Shown: piece by piece, positions 5,882 through 10,842 of the stretch
How the letters are laid out: each line of letters begins with the position of its first letter
Numbering within the stretch: the stretch's first letter is position 1
DNA from: Candidatus Woesearchaeota archaeon
Lineage (GTDB): Archaea; Nanobdellota; Nanobdellia; SCGC-AAA011-G17; UBA489
Assembly: GCA_030679025.1 (NCBI GenBank)
Contig: JAUXTV010000002.1
Location: 1 to 10,842 of the forward strand
Direction: 5' to 3'
DNA: 10,842 nucleotides
Notes under the pieces: model-generated
Told to the model about the DNA's origin: nothing
What the model saw: the letters and a program-made list of their open reading frames with translations, nothing else
Databases searched by the model: none
Made by a program: the position numbers and the translations under genes

Positions 5882-6991
5882 ATGGTGATGCAATCTATCA
5901 TTAAACAAGCTTCTGAGCGAAAAGAGAATGGTCAGCCCCAGAGATATCATTCTATAGATGAAGAACTGGAAGAAATTCTTTCGAAGCAGAAGGCAAAGAT
6001 TAAAGTTGTTGGTTGTGGCGGAGCTGGCAACAATACTATCAACAGAATTACAGAAGTGGGTGTTCTCGGCTGCGAAACTATCGCTATTAATACAGATGCA
6101 CAAGACCTCTTATACACTACTGCCGATCATAAAATTTTGATTGGTAGAGAAGTCACTAAAGGTTTAGGTGCTGGTTCTATTCCTCAAGTCGGTGAAGAAG
6201 CTGCTAGAGAAACAGAACATGAAATTAAAAGCCGCTTACAAGGAGCAGATCTTGTCTTCATTACTTGCGGCTTAGGCGGAGGAACTGGTTCTGGATCTGT
6301 TTCTGTTGTCGCTGAAGCTGCAAAAAAAAATAATGCTCTGGTAATTGCAATTGTTACTTTACCTTTTGCCATGGAAGGCAGCAGACGTTATGAAAATGCC
6401 ATGTATGGACTGGACAAATTACAAGAAGTTGTTGATACTTTAATTGTTGTTCCTAATGACAAATTATTGGAGCTAGCTCCTGATTTACCTTTACATACTG
6501 CTTTCAAAATTGCTGATGAAATTTTAACCAATGCTGTCAAAGGCATTTCAGAATTAATTACCAAAGCTGGATTAGTAAATTTAGATTTTGCTGATGTTCG
6601 AACAGTGATGAGCAATGGTGGAGTTAGTATGATTGGTGTTGGTGAAAGTGACAGCCAAAATAGAGCAGTGGAAAGTGTGCAAAAAGCCTTGAATAATCCT
6701 TTACTTGATGTTGATGTTGCTGGAGCTACTGGCGCATTGATTAATGTCGCTGGCGGACCGAATATGACTTTGGAAGAAGCAAAGACTGTTGTGGAAACTG
6801 TTTCTCAAAAACTGAACGATGATGCACGTGTCATCTGGGGAGCACAAATCTCTGAAGACTTGCATGATGTTATTCGCACTATGGTTATTATTACAGGAGT
6901 TACTAGTCCTCAAATTTTTGGTTCTAAGCGCGCGACTGTCAAACGCAACCAGCAGAGTATGGAAAAAGATTTGGGTATTGATTTCATTTAA
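5882..6991 (+). CDS. ftsZ: Cell division GTPase FtsZ
   Basis: The 369-residue product contains the complete tubulin/FtsZ core. [16 protein letters not shown] (40-55) is the nucleotide-binding start, the signature loop is GGGTGSG (132-138), and the T7 catalytic loop is NLDFADV (233-239) with D235 and D238 completing GTP hydrolysis on the next subunit. The protein polymerises into the division ring at mid-cell. The N-terminus has about 38 extra residues, mostly charged. The C-terminal tail is short (about 350-369) and ends in LGIDFI, with no long linker, which is usual for archaeal FtsZ. I favour the FtsZ1 type but cannot prove it. ATG-GTG-ATG at the start makes residue 1 or 3 possible. It ends on the same four bases as the convergent TrmB gene. 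Confidence 0.98.
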   Translation: MVMQSIIKQASERKENGQPQRYHSIDEELEEILSKQKAKIKVVGCGGAGNNTINRITEVGVLGCETIAINTDAQDLLYTTADHKILIGREVTKGLGAGSIPQVGEEAARETEHEIKSRLQGADLVFITCGLGGGTGSGSVSVVAEAAKKNNALVIAIVTLPFAMEGSRRYENAMYGLDKLQEVVDTLIVVPNDKLLELAPDLPLHTAFKIADEILTNAVKGISELITKAGLVNLDFADVRTVMSNGGVSMIGVGESDSQNRAVESVQKALNNPLLDVDVAGATGALINVAGGPNMTLEEAKTVVETVSQKLNDDARVIWGAQISEDLHDVIRTMVIITGVTSPQIFGSKRATVKRNQQSMEKDLGIDFI

Positions 6992-7728
6992 TTTATTTTC
7001 TTTGATATTTTCCATAAGGATTCAAAATATTCTTTAAAAGAATGTGCGAGTTGTTCATTTTCTATAAGAATTATAAAAGGAATTTTATCTTTGGTTACTG
7101 CATACAGCGCAACTCTAGTATTATAAATATTGATCACTGTTGGTGTTACAATGGTTTTAGGGAGATATCTTATTTCTGTTAGACTCATTTTTGATAATAT
7201 TTCTCCTCTCTTTACTGCTGAAGGATTATTTATTAGAAGACCTCTTGCTTTCATTTTCTCTTTTACACGATTCTTATGAAACTCAGTGAGAAATGCAGGA
7301 AGTAAATGAAAAGTTTCTCCTCCAGATCCGAGAGAAAGCCATTCTAGAGGTTTTTCTCTTAAAATATCCTCAAAAACAGTTTTTATGCCTTCTTTTCCCT
7401 TGTAGATCTTTACGTCCAAGCTCTCTTTGAATTGTGATAGCTCCAGCAGGCTTGGTAAAATTTCTCTAATCTTCATCTCTTTTTCTTTAACAATATCTAA
7501 TAGCTTTTTAGGGTTAGTAGATTCAAAATATTTTTTCCTTCCTTTAATAACGTGGCCTACAAGACCTTTCTCAATAAGCCTTTCTAAGAGATCATAGACT
7601 ACAGCCCTGTGCAATCCTGTTTTTTGTATGATTTGTCCTGCTGAAGATGAACCCAGTTCTATAAGCGCTAGATAGACTTCAGATTCTTTCTCAGTTAACC
7701 CTACCTCTAAGAGTGCTTCTTTGTTCAT
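6988..7728 (-). CDS. TrmB-family transcriptional regulator (short form with PLD-like effector domain)
   Basis: The 246-residue product has an N-terminal winged helix (about 8-75) with LTEKESEVYLALIELGSSSA and recognition helix LHRAVVYDLLERL, a helical linker (about 76-100), then a C-terminal domain beginning DVKIYKGKEGIKTVFEDIL and ending FIILIENEQLAHSF...LW. This is the common short archaeal TrmB-like architecture, whose effector domain may bind a small molecule; the larger sugar-binding TrmB regulators run to about 340 residues. The TATA box lies 25.5 nt before its ATG. The gene is divergent from an unknown gene with which it shares a 110-bp intergenic region, so that neighbour and itself are the most likely targets. 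No clear operator palindrome was seen. Confidence 0.93.
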   Translation of the reverse strand: MNKEALLEVGLTEKESEVYLALIELGSSSAGQIIQKTGLHRAVVYDLLERLIEKGLVGHVIKGRKKYFESTNPKKLLDIVKEKEMKIREILPSLLELSQFKESLDVKIYKGKEGIKTVFEDILREKPLEWLSLGSGGETFHLLPAFLTEFHKNRVKEKMKARGLLINNPSAVKRGEILSKMSLTEIRYLPKTIVTPTVINIYNTRVALYAVTKDKIPFIILIENEQLAHSFKEYFESLWKISKKIN

Positions 7729-7749
7729 AAGTTGAATACTCTTCTCAGC

Positions 7750-7757
7750 TATTTAAA
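7750..7757 (-). promoter_or_regulatory. TATA box of the TrmB-family regulator
   Basis: On the minus strand this reads TTTAAATA, preceded by CGACAAA as a BRE-like element. Its centre is 25.5 nt from the ATG at 7728, so the message is probably leaderless. Confidence 0.72.
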
Positions 7758-7786
7758 TTTGTCGTAATGTATATTATTACACTAAC

Positions 7787-7794
7787 TTATATTC
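7787..7794 (+). promoter_or_regulatory. Candidate TATA box of the unknown gene at 7839
   Basis: TTATATTC is a weak match. It would place the start of transcription near 7817, giving a leader of about 22 nt that carries the Shine-Dalgarno sequence. Nearby AT-rich octamers could serve instead. Confidence 0.4.
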
Positions 7795-7823
7795 TACAAT
7801 TGCTATCTTATAGTGATCATATT

Positions 7824-7830
7824 AAAGGAG
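7824..7830 (+). promoter_or_regulatory. Shine-Dalgarno sequence AAAGGAG
   Basis: AAAGGAG ends 8 nt before the ATG at 7839. It decides the start of the unknown gene against an in-frame ATG at 7767 and is the clearest Shine-Dalgarno site in a window where most genes look leaderless. Confidence 0.75.
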
Positions 7831-7838
7831 AACAAATC

Positions 7839-8318
7839 ATGACTAACGAACAACGTACAAACAAACAACATGAAACTTTAGTTGAAAAAATAGGATCTAT
7901 TAAAACAAGCTGTTTTAGCGTCGATTGCAAAGAATTGGGGGGTACAGTAGATATGGGGAGATATTTTTATGTAGAATGTGAAACAGTTGATGGTTATCTA
8001 GCTAAACAGGGTTCTTACGATCAATGTACTAGGGTAAACGTATACCAACAAAAAACTAGCAGTTCACCTGAAGTTGAAATTGAAGTTGATGGAGAACATA
8101 GTTTTTCTGTAGCATCATTTACAAATGTACTTATAGGACAATATGATACTAGAACAGGTTATGGAAGTAGACCGCTCGATCCCTCAACACTGGACCTTCT
8201 TTTAGCTTCACCTTTACCAAAACAAGTGAAAGGGGCAATACTCAAAGGTGAAAAGGCTATAAAAAGACATGAAAAATATCTAGAAAAATTAGAAGCCACA
8301 AAAAAACAATTGCAATGA
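7839..8318 (+). CDS. Hypothetical protein, possible target of the adjacent TrmB regulator
   Basis: I do not recognise this family. From the ATG at 7839, chosen for the AAAGGAG just upstream, the product has 159 residues, is hydrophilic and has no signal peptide or membrane segment, so it is probably cytosolic. It contains four cysteines (C25, C30, C47, C63), which could bind a metal or form disulfides, although they do not make CxxC pairs. The middle (about 40-100) alternates polar and hydrophobic residues as in a beta-rich domain, and the last 32 residues (about 128-159) are Lys/Glu-rich and probably helical or coiled-coil. It is transcribed divergently from the TrmB-family gene, which suggests that regulator may control it. 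After its TGA the +1 frame reads on for 14 codons. Confidence 0.65.
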   Translation: MTNEQRTNKQHETLVEKIGSIKTSCFSVDCKELGGTVDMGRYFYVECETVDGYLAKQGSYDQCTRVNVYQQKTSSSPEVEIEVDGEHSFSVASFTNVLIGQYDTRTGYGSRPLDPSTLDLLLASPLPKQVKGAILKGEKAIKRHEKYLEKLEATKKQLQ

Positions 8319-8428
8319 AGATCATGCTAAGGCATGGTATCAAGATGGATTTGGACATCACTAAATGAGTAGAGGCTTACAATGGTAACAGTTAGGAATA
8401 TCTCATTTACCTCTTGTGTAGACCACAA

Positions 8429-8438
8429 TATTTAAAAA
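8429..8438 (+). promoter_or_regulatory. TATA box of the secE-spt5-rpl11 operon
   Basis: TATTTAAAAA lies about 22-27 nt before the tandem ATG codons at 8457 and 8460, depending on the octamer chosen. A leaderless or nearly leaderless operon transcript is likely. Confidence 0.65.
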
Positions 8439-8456
8439 GCATCCAAAGCTCGTTTT

Positions 8457-8636
8457 ATGATGGCATTTAAAGAACGCTTAAAGACCTTTATCCAGGAATG
8501 TATCAGAGTTTTCCGCATTACGAGAAAACCTACTGGAGATGAATTAAAGATCATTGTCAAAGTATCTGGTATTGGTATCCTGGTCATTGGCTTGATCGGA
8601 TTTACAGTCAATATCATCTGGGAGATTATCGCATAA
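8457..8636 (+). CDS. secE: Preprotein translocase subunit SecE (Sec61-gamma homologue)
   Basis: The 59-residue product has the archaeal SecE plan: an amphipathic N-terminal helix with IQECIRVFRITRKPTGDEL (12-30), then one transmembrane helix (about 36-58) beginning VSGIGILVIGLIGFTVNII. In the membrane it clamps the two halves of SecY in the translocation channel. The RVFRITRKPT stretch is highly characteristic of archaeal and eukaryotic Sec61-gamma. Two ATG codons in tandem (8457 and 8460) make the first residue ambiguous. The gene is first in the unit with spt5 and rpl11, the conserved archaeal order. The strand and frame are unambiguous despite the small size. Confidence 0.95.
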   Translation: MMAFKERLKTFIQECIRVFRITRKPTGDELKIIVKVSGIGILVIGLIGFTVNIIWEIIA

Positions 8637-8638
8637 CC

Positions 8639-9109
8639 ATGGCAATCTACGCATTACGAACCACATCCAACAGAGAAGACCAAGTCATGGATTTTGTAGT
8701 GACTAACGTCCAAAAAAAGAAACTTCCTATTTTCAGTTTAATCAGACCTCATGGATTGAGAGGCTATATCTTTATTGAATCTGACAGCAGACAAGCTTGT
8801 GAAGAAGCTTATTTCAAAGTACCTTATGCTCGCGGCTTATTGCCTGCTCCAGTTGATTACAAAGAAATTGAACACATGCTAGAACAAGTCAAAGTACAAA
8901 TGAATATTCAAAAGAGCGATATAGTTGAAATTATCTCTGGTCCGTTCAAACGCGAACAAGCAAGAGTCACTAGAGTGGATCAAACTAAAGAAGAAGTTGT
9001 TGTTGAACTCCTAGAAGCAGCAGTTCCTATTCCGATTACAGTCAAACTAGATTCAGTCAAAGTAGTCCGCAGAGATGAAGATGATGACAAGAAAGGTAGG
9101 GGCAAATAA
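8639..9109 (+). CDS. spt5: Transcription elongation factor Spt5 (NusG family)
   Basis: The 156-residue product has an NGN domain (about 1-88), opening MAIYALRTTSNREDQV and containing HGLRGYIFIES (38-48), and a KOW domain (about 92-146) with DIVEIISGPFKREQARVTRVD. Archaeal Spt5 binds the RNA polymerase clamp, usually with Spt4, closes the main channel, raises processivity and links transcription with translation. A short charged tail (RRDEDDDKKGRGK) follows the KOW domain. Its ATG lies 2 nt after the secE stop and rpl11 follows after 3 nt, so the three are co-transcribed. No spt4 gene is visible in the window. Confidence 0.97.
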   Translation: MAIYALRTTSNREDQVMDFVVTNVQKKKLPIFSLIRPHGLRGYIFIESDSRQACEEAYFKVPYARGLLPAPVDYKEIEHMLEQVKVQMNIQKSDIVEIISGPFKREQARVTRVDQTKEEVVVELLEAAVPIPITVKLDSVKVVRRDEDDDKKGRGK

Positions 9110-9112
9110 ACC

Positions 9113-9883
9113 ATGGCTAAGAAAGAAAAAATTGACATGATGGTTGAAGGCGGAGCAGCAAAAGCTGACGCTAGCTTGAGTCAAAAATTAGGTCCCTTAA
9201 AAATTAACATTCCTGATGTCTTGAAAAAAGTTAATGAGAAAACTGCTGCATTCAAAGGCATGAAAATTCCAGTCAAACTCTTAGTAGATCCACAAACCAA
9301 AGAAGTTGAAATTACTGTTGGAACACCACCTGTGTCTGAACTTTTAAAAGGAGAATTAAAATTATCCAAAGGATCTGGCACCCCTAACAAAGAAAAAATT
9401 GCCAATATCGCTATCGAACAATTAATCAAAGTTTTCAAAATGAAACAAGATTCTATGCTAGACAGAACAACCAAAGATGCTGTCAAGTCTCTAGCAGGCT
9501 CTTGTAATTCTCTAGGTATTTTAGTTGAAGGCACAGACTCCCATACTTTTACTCTAGCTGTTGATGCTGGCAAATATGATGCTGTTTTGAAACAAGAAAC
9601 AACTACTGTTGCTCCAGAAAAAATACAACAATTACAAACACAATTAGCTGAAGTTCAAGATCGCTTAAAGAGAGAAGCTGAAAAAGCTAAGGCTGAAGCA
9701 GATGCAGCTGCGGCTGTTACTGCTGCAACCACACCTGCTGCTGGCGCTCCTGCGGCAACGACTGAAGCTAAGCCAGATGCAAAGGGCGCTGCTCCTGCTG
9801 CTGGTGCAAAACCAGAAGCTGCAAAGCCTGATGCAAAAGCTGCTGCTAAACCTGAGGCGAAAGCCGAAGCTAAGAAGAAATAA
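9113..9883 (+). CDS. rpl11: Ribosomal protein L11 with altered N-terminal loop and a long Ala/Lys/Pro-rich C-terminal tail
   Basis: The 256-residue product has a normal archaeal L11 core (about 1-160): INIPDVLKKVNEKTAAFKGMKIPVK (31-55), VEITVGTPPVSELL and the RNA-binding C-terminal domain ending LAGSCNSLGILVEG (127-140). L11 binds the GTPase-associated centre of 23S rRNA and contacts translation factors. Two features are odd. The usual GPPLGPxLGP loop is replaced by DASLSQKLGP (19-28). A tail of about 90 residues follows: a likely coiled coil (168-196), then low-complexity Ala/Pro/Lys/Glu sequence to the end. The family is normally about 160 residues. Genes for L1, L10 and L12, which often follow in archaea, are absent here; a tRNA gene comes next. 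Confidence 0.95.
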   Translation: MAKKEKIDMMVEGGAAKADASLSQKLGPLKINIPDVLKKVNEKTAAFKGMKIPVKLLVDPQTKEVEITVGTPPVSELLKGELKLSKGSGTPNKEKIANIAIEQLIKVFKMKQDSMLDRTTKDAVKSLAGSCNSLGILVEGTDSHTFTLAVDAGKYDAVLKQETTTVAPEKIQQLQTQLAEVQDRLKREAEKAKAEADAAAAVTAATTPAAGAPAATTEAKPDAKGAAPAAGAKPEAAKPDAKAAAKPEAKAEAKKK

Positions 9884-9893
9884 TTTTTTCTTT
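9884..9893 (+). terminator. T-rich terminator of the secE-spt5-rpl11 operon
   Basis: TTTTTTCTTT follows directly on the L11 stop codon with no stem-loop, the pattern of archaeal intrinsic termination. A second T-run (9925-9931) lies before the tRNA. Confidence 0.55.
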
Positions 9894-9903
9894 CACCAAC
9901 ATA

Positions 9904-9911
9904 TTTATAAG
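9904..9911 (+). promoter_or_regulatory. TATA box of the tRNA-Pro gene
   Basis: TTTATAAG is centred 28.5 nt before the first tRNA base, so transcription should start within a few nucleotides of the mature 5' end and leave almost no 5' leader for RNase P. Confidence 0.7.
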
Positions 9912-9935
9912 GGATAGCAGAAGCTTTTTTTATGT

Positions 9936-10029
9936 GGGGCCGTGGTCTAACCTGGTATGATTCGAGCCTTGGGCTTGGAAATATCCATAAAGAAAGTTCG
10001 CGATCCCGGTTCAAATCCGGGCGGCCTCA
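9936..10029 (+). tRNA. tRNA-Pro (anticodon TGG) containing a 21-nt archaeal intron
   Basis: Acceptor strands GGGGCCG (9936-9942) and CGGCCTC (10022-10028) pair fully, with one G-U at position 2:71, and the discriminator is A10029. The T arm is perfect: CCCGG (10005-10009), loop TTCAAAT, CCGGG (10017-10021). The anticodon stem is CGAGC (9963-9967) with GTTCG (9996-10000). The loop reads CTTGGG, with anticodon TGG at 9970-9972, then an insert of 21 nt before the final loop base A9995. Removing the insert leaves a 73-nt tRNA close to known archaeal tRNA-Pro. CCA is not encoded. Confidence 0.96.
9974..9994 (+). other. tRNA intron at position 37/38 (bulge-helix-bulge substrate)
   Basis: The insert lies at the canonical archaeal site after G37. 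It folds to a bulge-helix-bulge. Exon bases CTTG (9968-9971) face intron AAAG (9989-9992) with three Watson-Crick pairs and one G-A. Three-nucleotide bulges lie on each strand (9972-9974 and 9993-9995), with an inner helix TGGA/TCCA (9976-9979 with 9984-9987) closed by AATA. Cleavage after the second base of each bulge excises exactly 21 nt. Confidence 0.88.
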
Positions 10030-10039
10030 TTTATTTTTC
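10030..10039 (+). terminator. T-rich terminator of the tRNA-Pro gene
   Basis: TTTATTTTTC directly follows the tRNA 3' end and is a plausible archaeal oligo-T termination signal. Confidence 0.45.
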
Positions 10040-10042
10040 TAG

Positions 10043-10056
10043 AATAATTAATTATT
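10043..10056. repeat. Perfect 14-nt AT palindrome between converging genes
   Basis: AATAATTAATTATT is its own reverse complement and lies between the tRNA 3' end and the 3' end of the convergent EF-hand gene. It could aid termination from both sides, but an AT-only palindrome of this size may be chance. Confidence 0.3.
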
Positions 10057-10082
10057 ATTTGTTTAAGAACGATTATTTTTAA

Positions 10083-10499
10083 TTATTTGTTGTTAACTAG
10101 AGTTTCTAAAATGGATTGCACGTCTTGTGGTGATTTATTTTCTAACAAGGCTTGGAATTCAGATTGAACTGTATTCTCAGGAAGAGTTAGGTGTAGATCT
10201 TGTAAAGGTTGTACTTCTCTAGTATCTAAGGTTTGACTATTGTTTTGGTCTAGTATTTCATAAATTGCATTGATATTGTTCTTTTTCTGCATGGATGGAT
10301 AAAGTATTACTCCTGTAGCTCCTGCAACTGCTACTAAACTACATGCTAATGCCACGAACCTCTTTCTTAAGAGTGCATACATTGGTTGAATAGAATGGAT
10401 TATAACTTCTGCTGGACCTTCAGAGATCATTGTTTTCATGAGATTTCCTTCATTCCTTTTCTTTTTAAGCTTATCTAACTCCCTTTCAGAGAGAGTCAT
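10083..10499 (-). CDS. Small single-pass membrane protein with one EF-hand-like loop
   Basis: The 138-residue product (from the ATG at 10499) has a Lys/Arg-rich N-terminal part, a single hydrophobic helix (about 48-67, FVALACSLVAVAGATGVILY) and a C-terminal domain. That domain holds the 12-residue loop DQNNSQTLDTRE (84-95), which fits the EF-hand spacing: D84, N86, S88, T90, D92 and E95, with L91 as the central hydrophobic residue. By the positive-inside rule the loop faces outward, so calcium binding outside the cell is a reasonable guess. The start is uncertain. The strongest TATA-like box (10511-10518) would place transcription near 10488, inside this frame, and M21 at 10439 has GAAGGA just upstream. 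From M21 the product would be 118 residues. No homologue is recognised. Confidence 0.72.
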   Translation of the reverse strand: MTLSERELDKLKKKRNEGNLMKTMISEGPAEVIIHSIQPMYALLRKRFVALACSLVAVAGATGVILYPSMQKKNNINAIYEILDQNNSQTLDTREVQPLQDLHLTLPENTVQSEFQALLENKSPQDVQSILETLVNNK

Positions 10500-10589
10500 T
10501 TATAGTAACCTTTAAAAAGGCATTTTGAACACTCTTGTACACAGTTCTTTCCTAGCATACAGTTCATAAGGGAAGAACAGGTATAGACT

Positions 10590-10802
10590 ATGGCAACAAA
10601 GAAAGTTGGTTCTGCAGGAAGATTCGGTAGCCGTTATGGTAAGACTATTCGAGTTAAAATCGCAGAGATTGAAAAACGTCAACGTGGAACACATGTTTGT
10701 CCTTACTGCAGCAAGCAACAAGTTCGCCGTGTAAGCCTAGGCATTTATGAATGTAGAAAATGTCGAGCTAAATTTACTGGAAGAGCATACACTCTAGCAT
10801 AA
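10590..10802 (+). CDS. rpl37ae: 50S ribosomal protein L37Ae (L43e)
   Basis: The 70-residue basic protein has a C4 zinc ribbon with CPYC (37-40) and CRKC (55-58), followed by FTGRAYTL, which matches the family's AGGAYT-type ending; the N-terminus GSAGRFGSRYGKTIR is also characteristic. It is a zinc-ribbon protein of the large ribosomal subunit found in archaea and eukaryotes. A weak TATA-like sequence (10561-10568) lies about 25 nt upstream. The rpoP-like gene begins 4 nt after its stop, the usual archaeal order, so the two share a transcript. Confidence 0.97.
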   Translation: MATKKVGSAGRFGSRYGKTIRVKIAEIEKRQRGTHVCPYCSKQQVRRVSLGIYECRKCRAKFTGRAYTLA

Positions 10803-10806
10803 CACC

Positions 10807-10842
10807 ATGACCACTAACACCACCTACAAATGTTTCTCCTGT
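10807..10842 (+). CDS. rpoP: DNA-directed RNA polymerase subunit P (RpoP/Rpb12-like), 5' end only
   Basis: Only 12 codons are inside the window: MTTNTTYKCFSC. The YKCFSC pattern is the first zinc-binding CxxC of the small polymerase subunit P, and its position right after L37Ae matches the usual archaeal gene order. The rest lies beyond the right edge, so the call depends on this short motif and on context. Confidence 0.75.
   Translation, partial: MTTNTTYKCFSC

Noticed and set aside
8432..8617. Minus-strand frame of 61 codons
   Set aside because: It is the antisense of secE, which has a recognisable archaeal SecE motif and a promoter on the plus strand.
9655..10014. Open frame of 119 codons on the minus strand, Ala-rich
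   Set aside because: It is the antisense of the repetitive L11 tail and runs through the tRNA gene; both explain the open frame.
1..10842. CRISPR array, insertion sequence, toxin-antitoxin or phage genes
   Set aside because: No regularly spaced repeats, transposase motifs, terminal inverted repeats or phage-like proteins were seen on either strand.

Overview
The window looks like a piece of an archaeal chromosome. The informational genes are archaeal or eukaryote-like rather than bacterial: aIF5A with a hypusination loop, ribosomal proteins L40e and L37Ae, Spt5, a SecE/Sec61-gamma subunit, the first 12 codons of an RpoP-like subunit, an archaeal-type L11 and a TrmB regulator. A tRNA-Pro carries an archaeal bulge-helix-bulge intron. 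The DNA is AT-rich, the genes are compact, and most have a TATA-like octamer centred about 25-28 nt before the start codon, so most mRNAs are probably leaderless. Gene content and divergence suggest a DPANN-type lineage (Woesearchaeota- or Pacearchaeota-like); that placement is inference.

Layout. 1-1448 (minus): a tight operon aIF5A > L40e > site-2 protease of family M50, the last running off the left edge. 1568-3001: an accessory patch with a P-loop kinase-like gene (plus) converging on an overlapping DUF5680-HAD pair (minus). 3062-5087: two divergent, apparently leaderless genes, a transglutaminase-like lipoprotein (minus) and an EgtD-like methyltransferase (plus). 5158-6991: an FKBP/SlyD-like prolyl isomerase and then ftsZ. 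6988-8318: a TrmB regulator (minus) and a divergent unknown gene (plus). 8457-9883: secE, spt5 and rpl11, spaced 2-3 nt apart. 9936-10029: the intron-bearing tRNA-Pro(TGG). 10083-10499: a small membrane protein with an EF-hand (minus). 10590-10842: rpl37ae and the 5' end of rpoP.

How the genes fit together. Most of the window serves translation, transcription elongation, secretion and division. The order ftsZ - secE - spt5 - rpl11 resembles the euryarchaeal cluster, but the trmB/unknown pair sits between ftsZ and secE, and L1, L10 and L12 do not follow L11. The less ordinary content is the lipoprotein with a Cys-His-Asp triad, the EgtD-like enzyme whose predicted imidazole-binding Glu is missing, the HAD protein lacking the usual second Asp, the L11 that has lost its PPxGP loop and gained a long Ala/Lys/Pro tail, and the EF-hand membrane protein. 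I see no CRISPR array, insertion sequence or other clear mobile element. No gap longer than 140 bp is without a gene.
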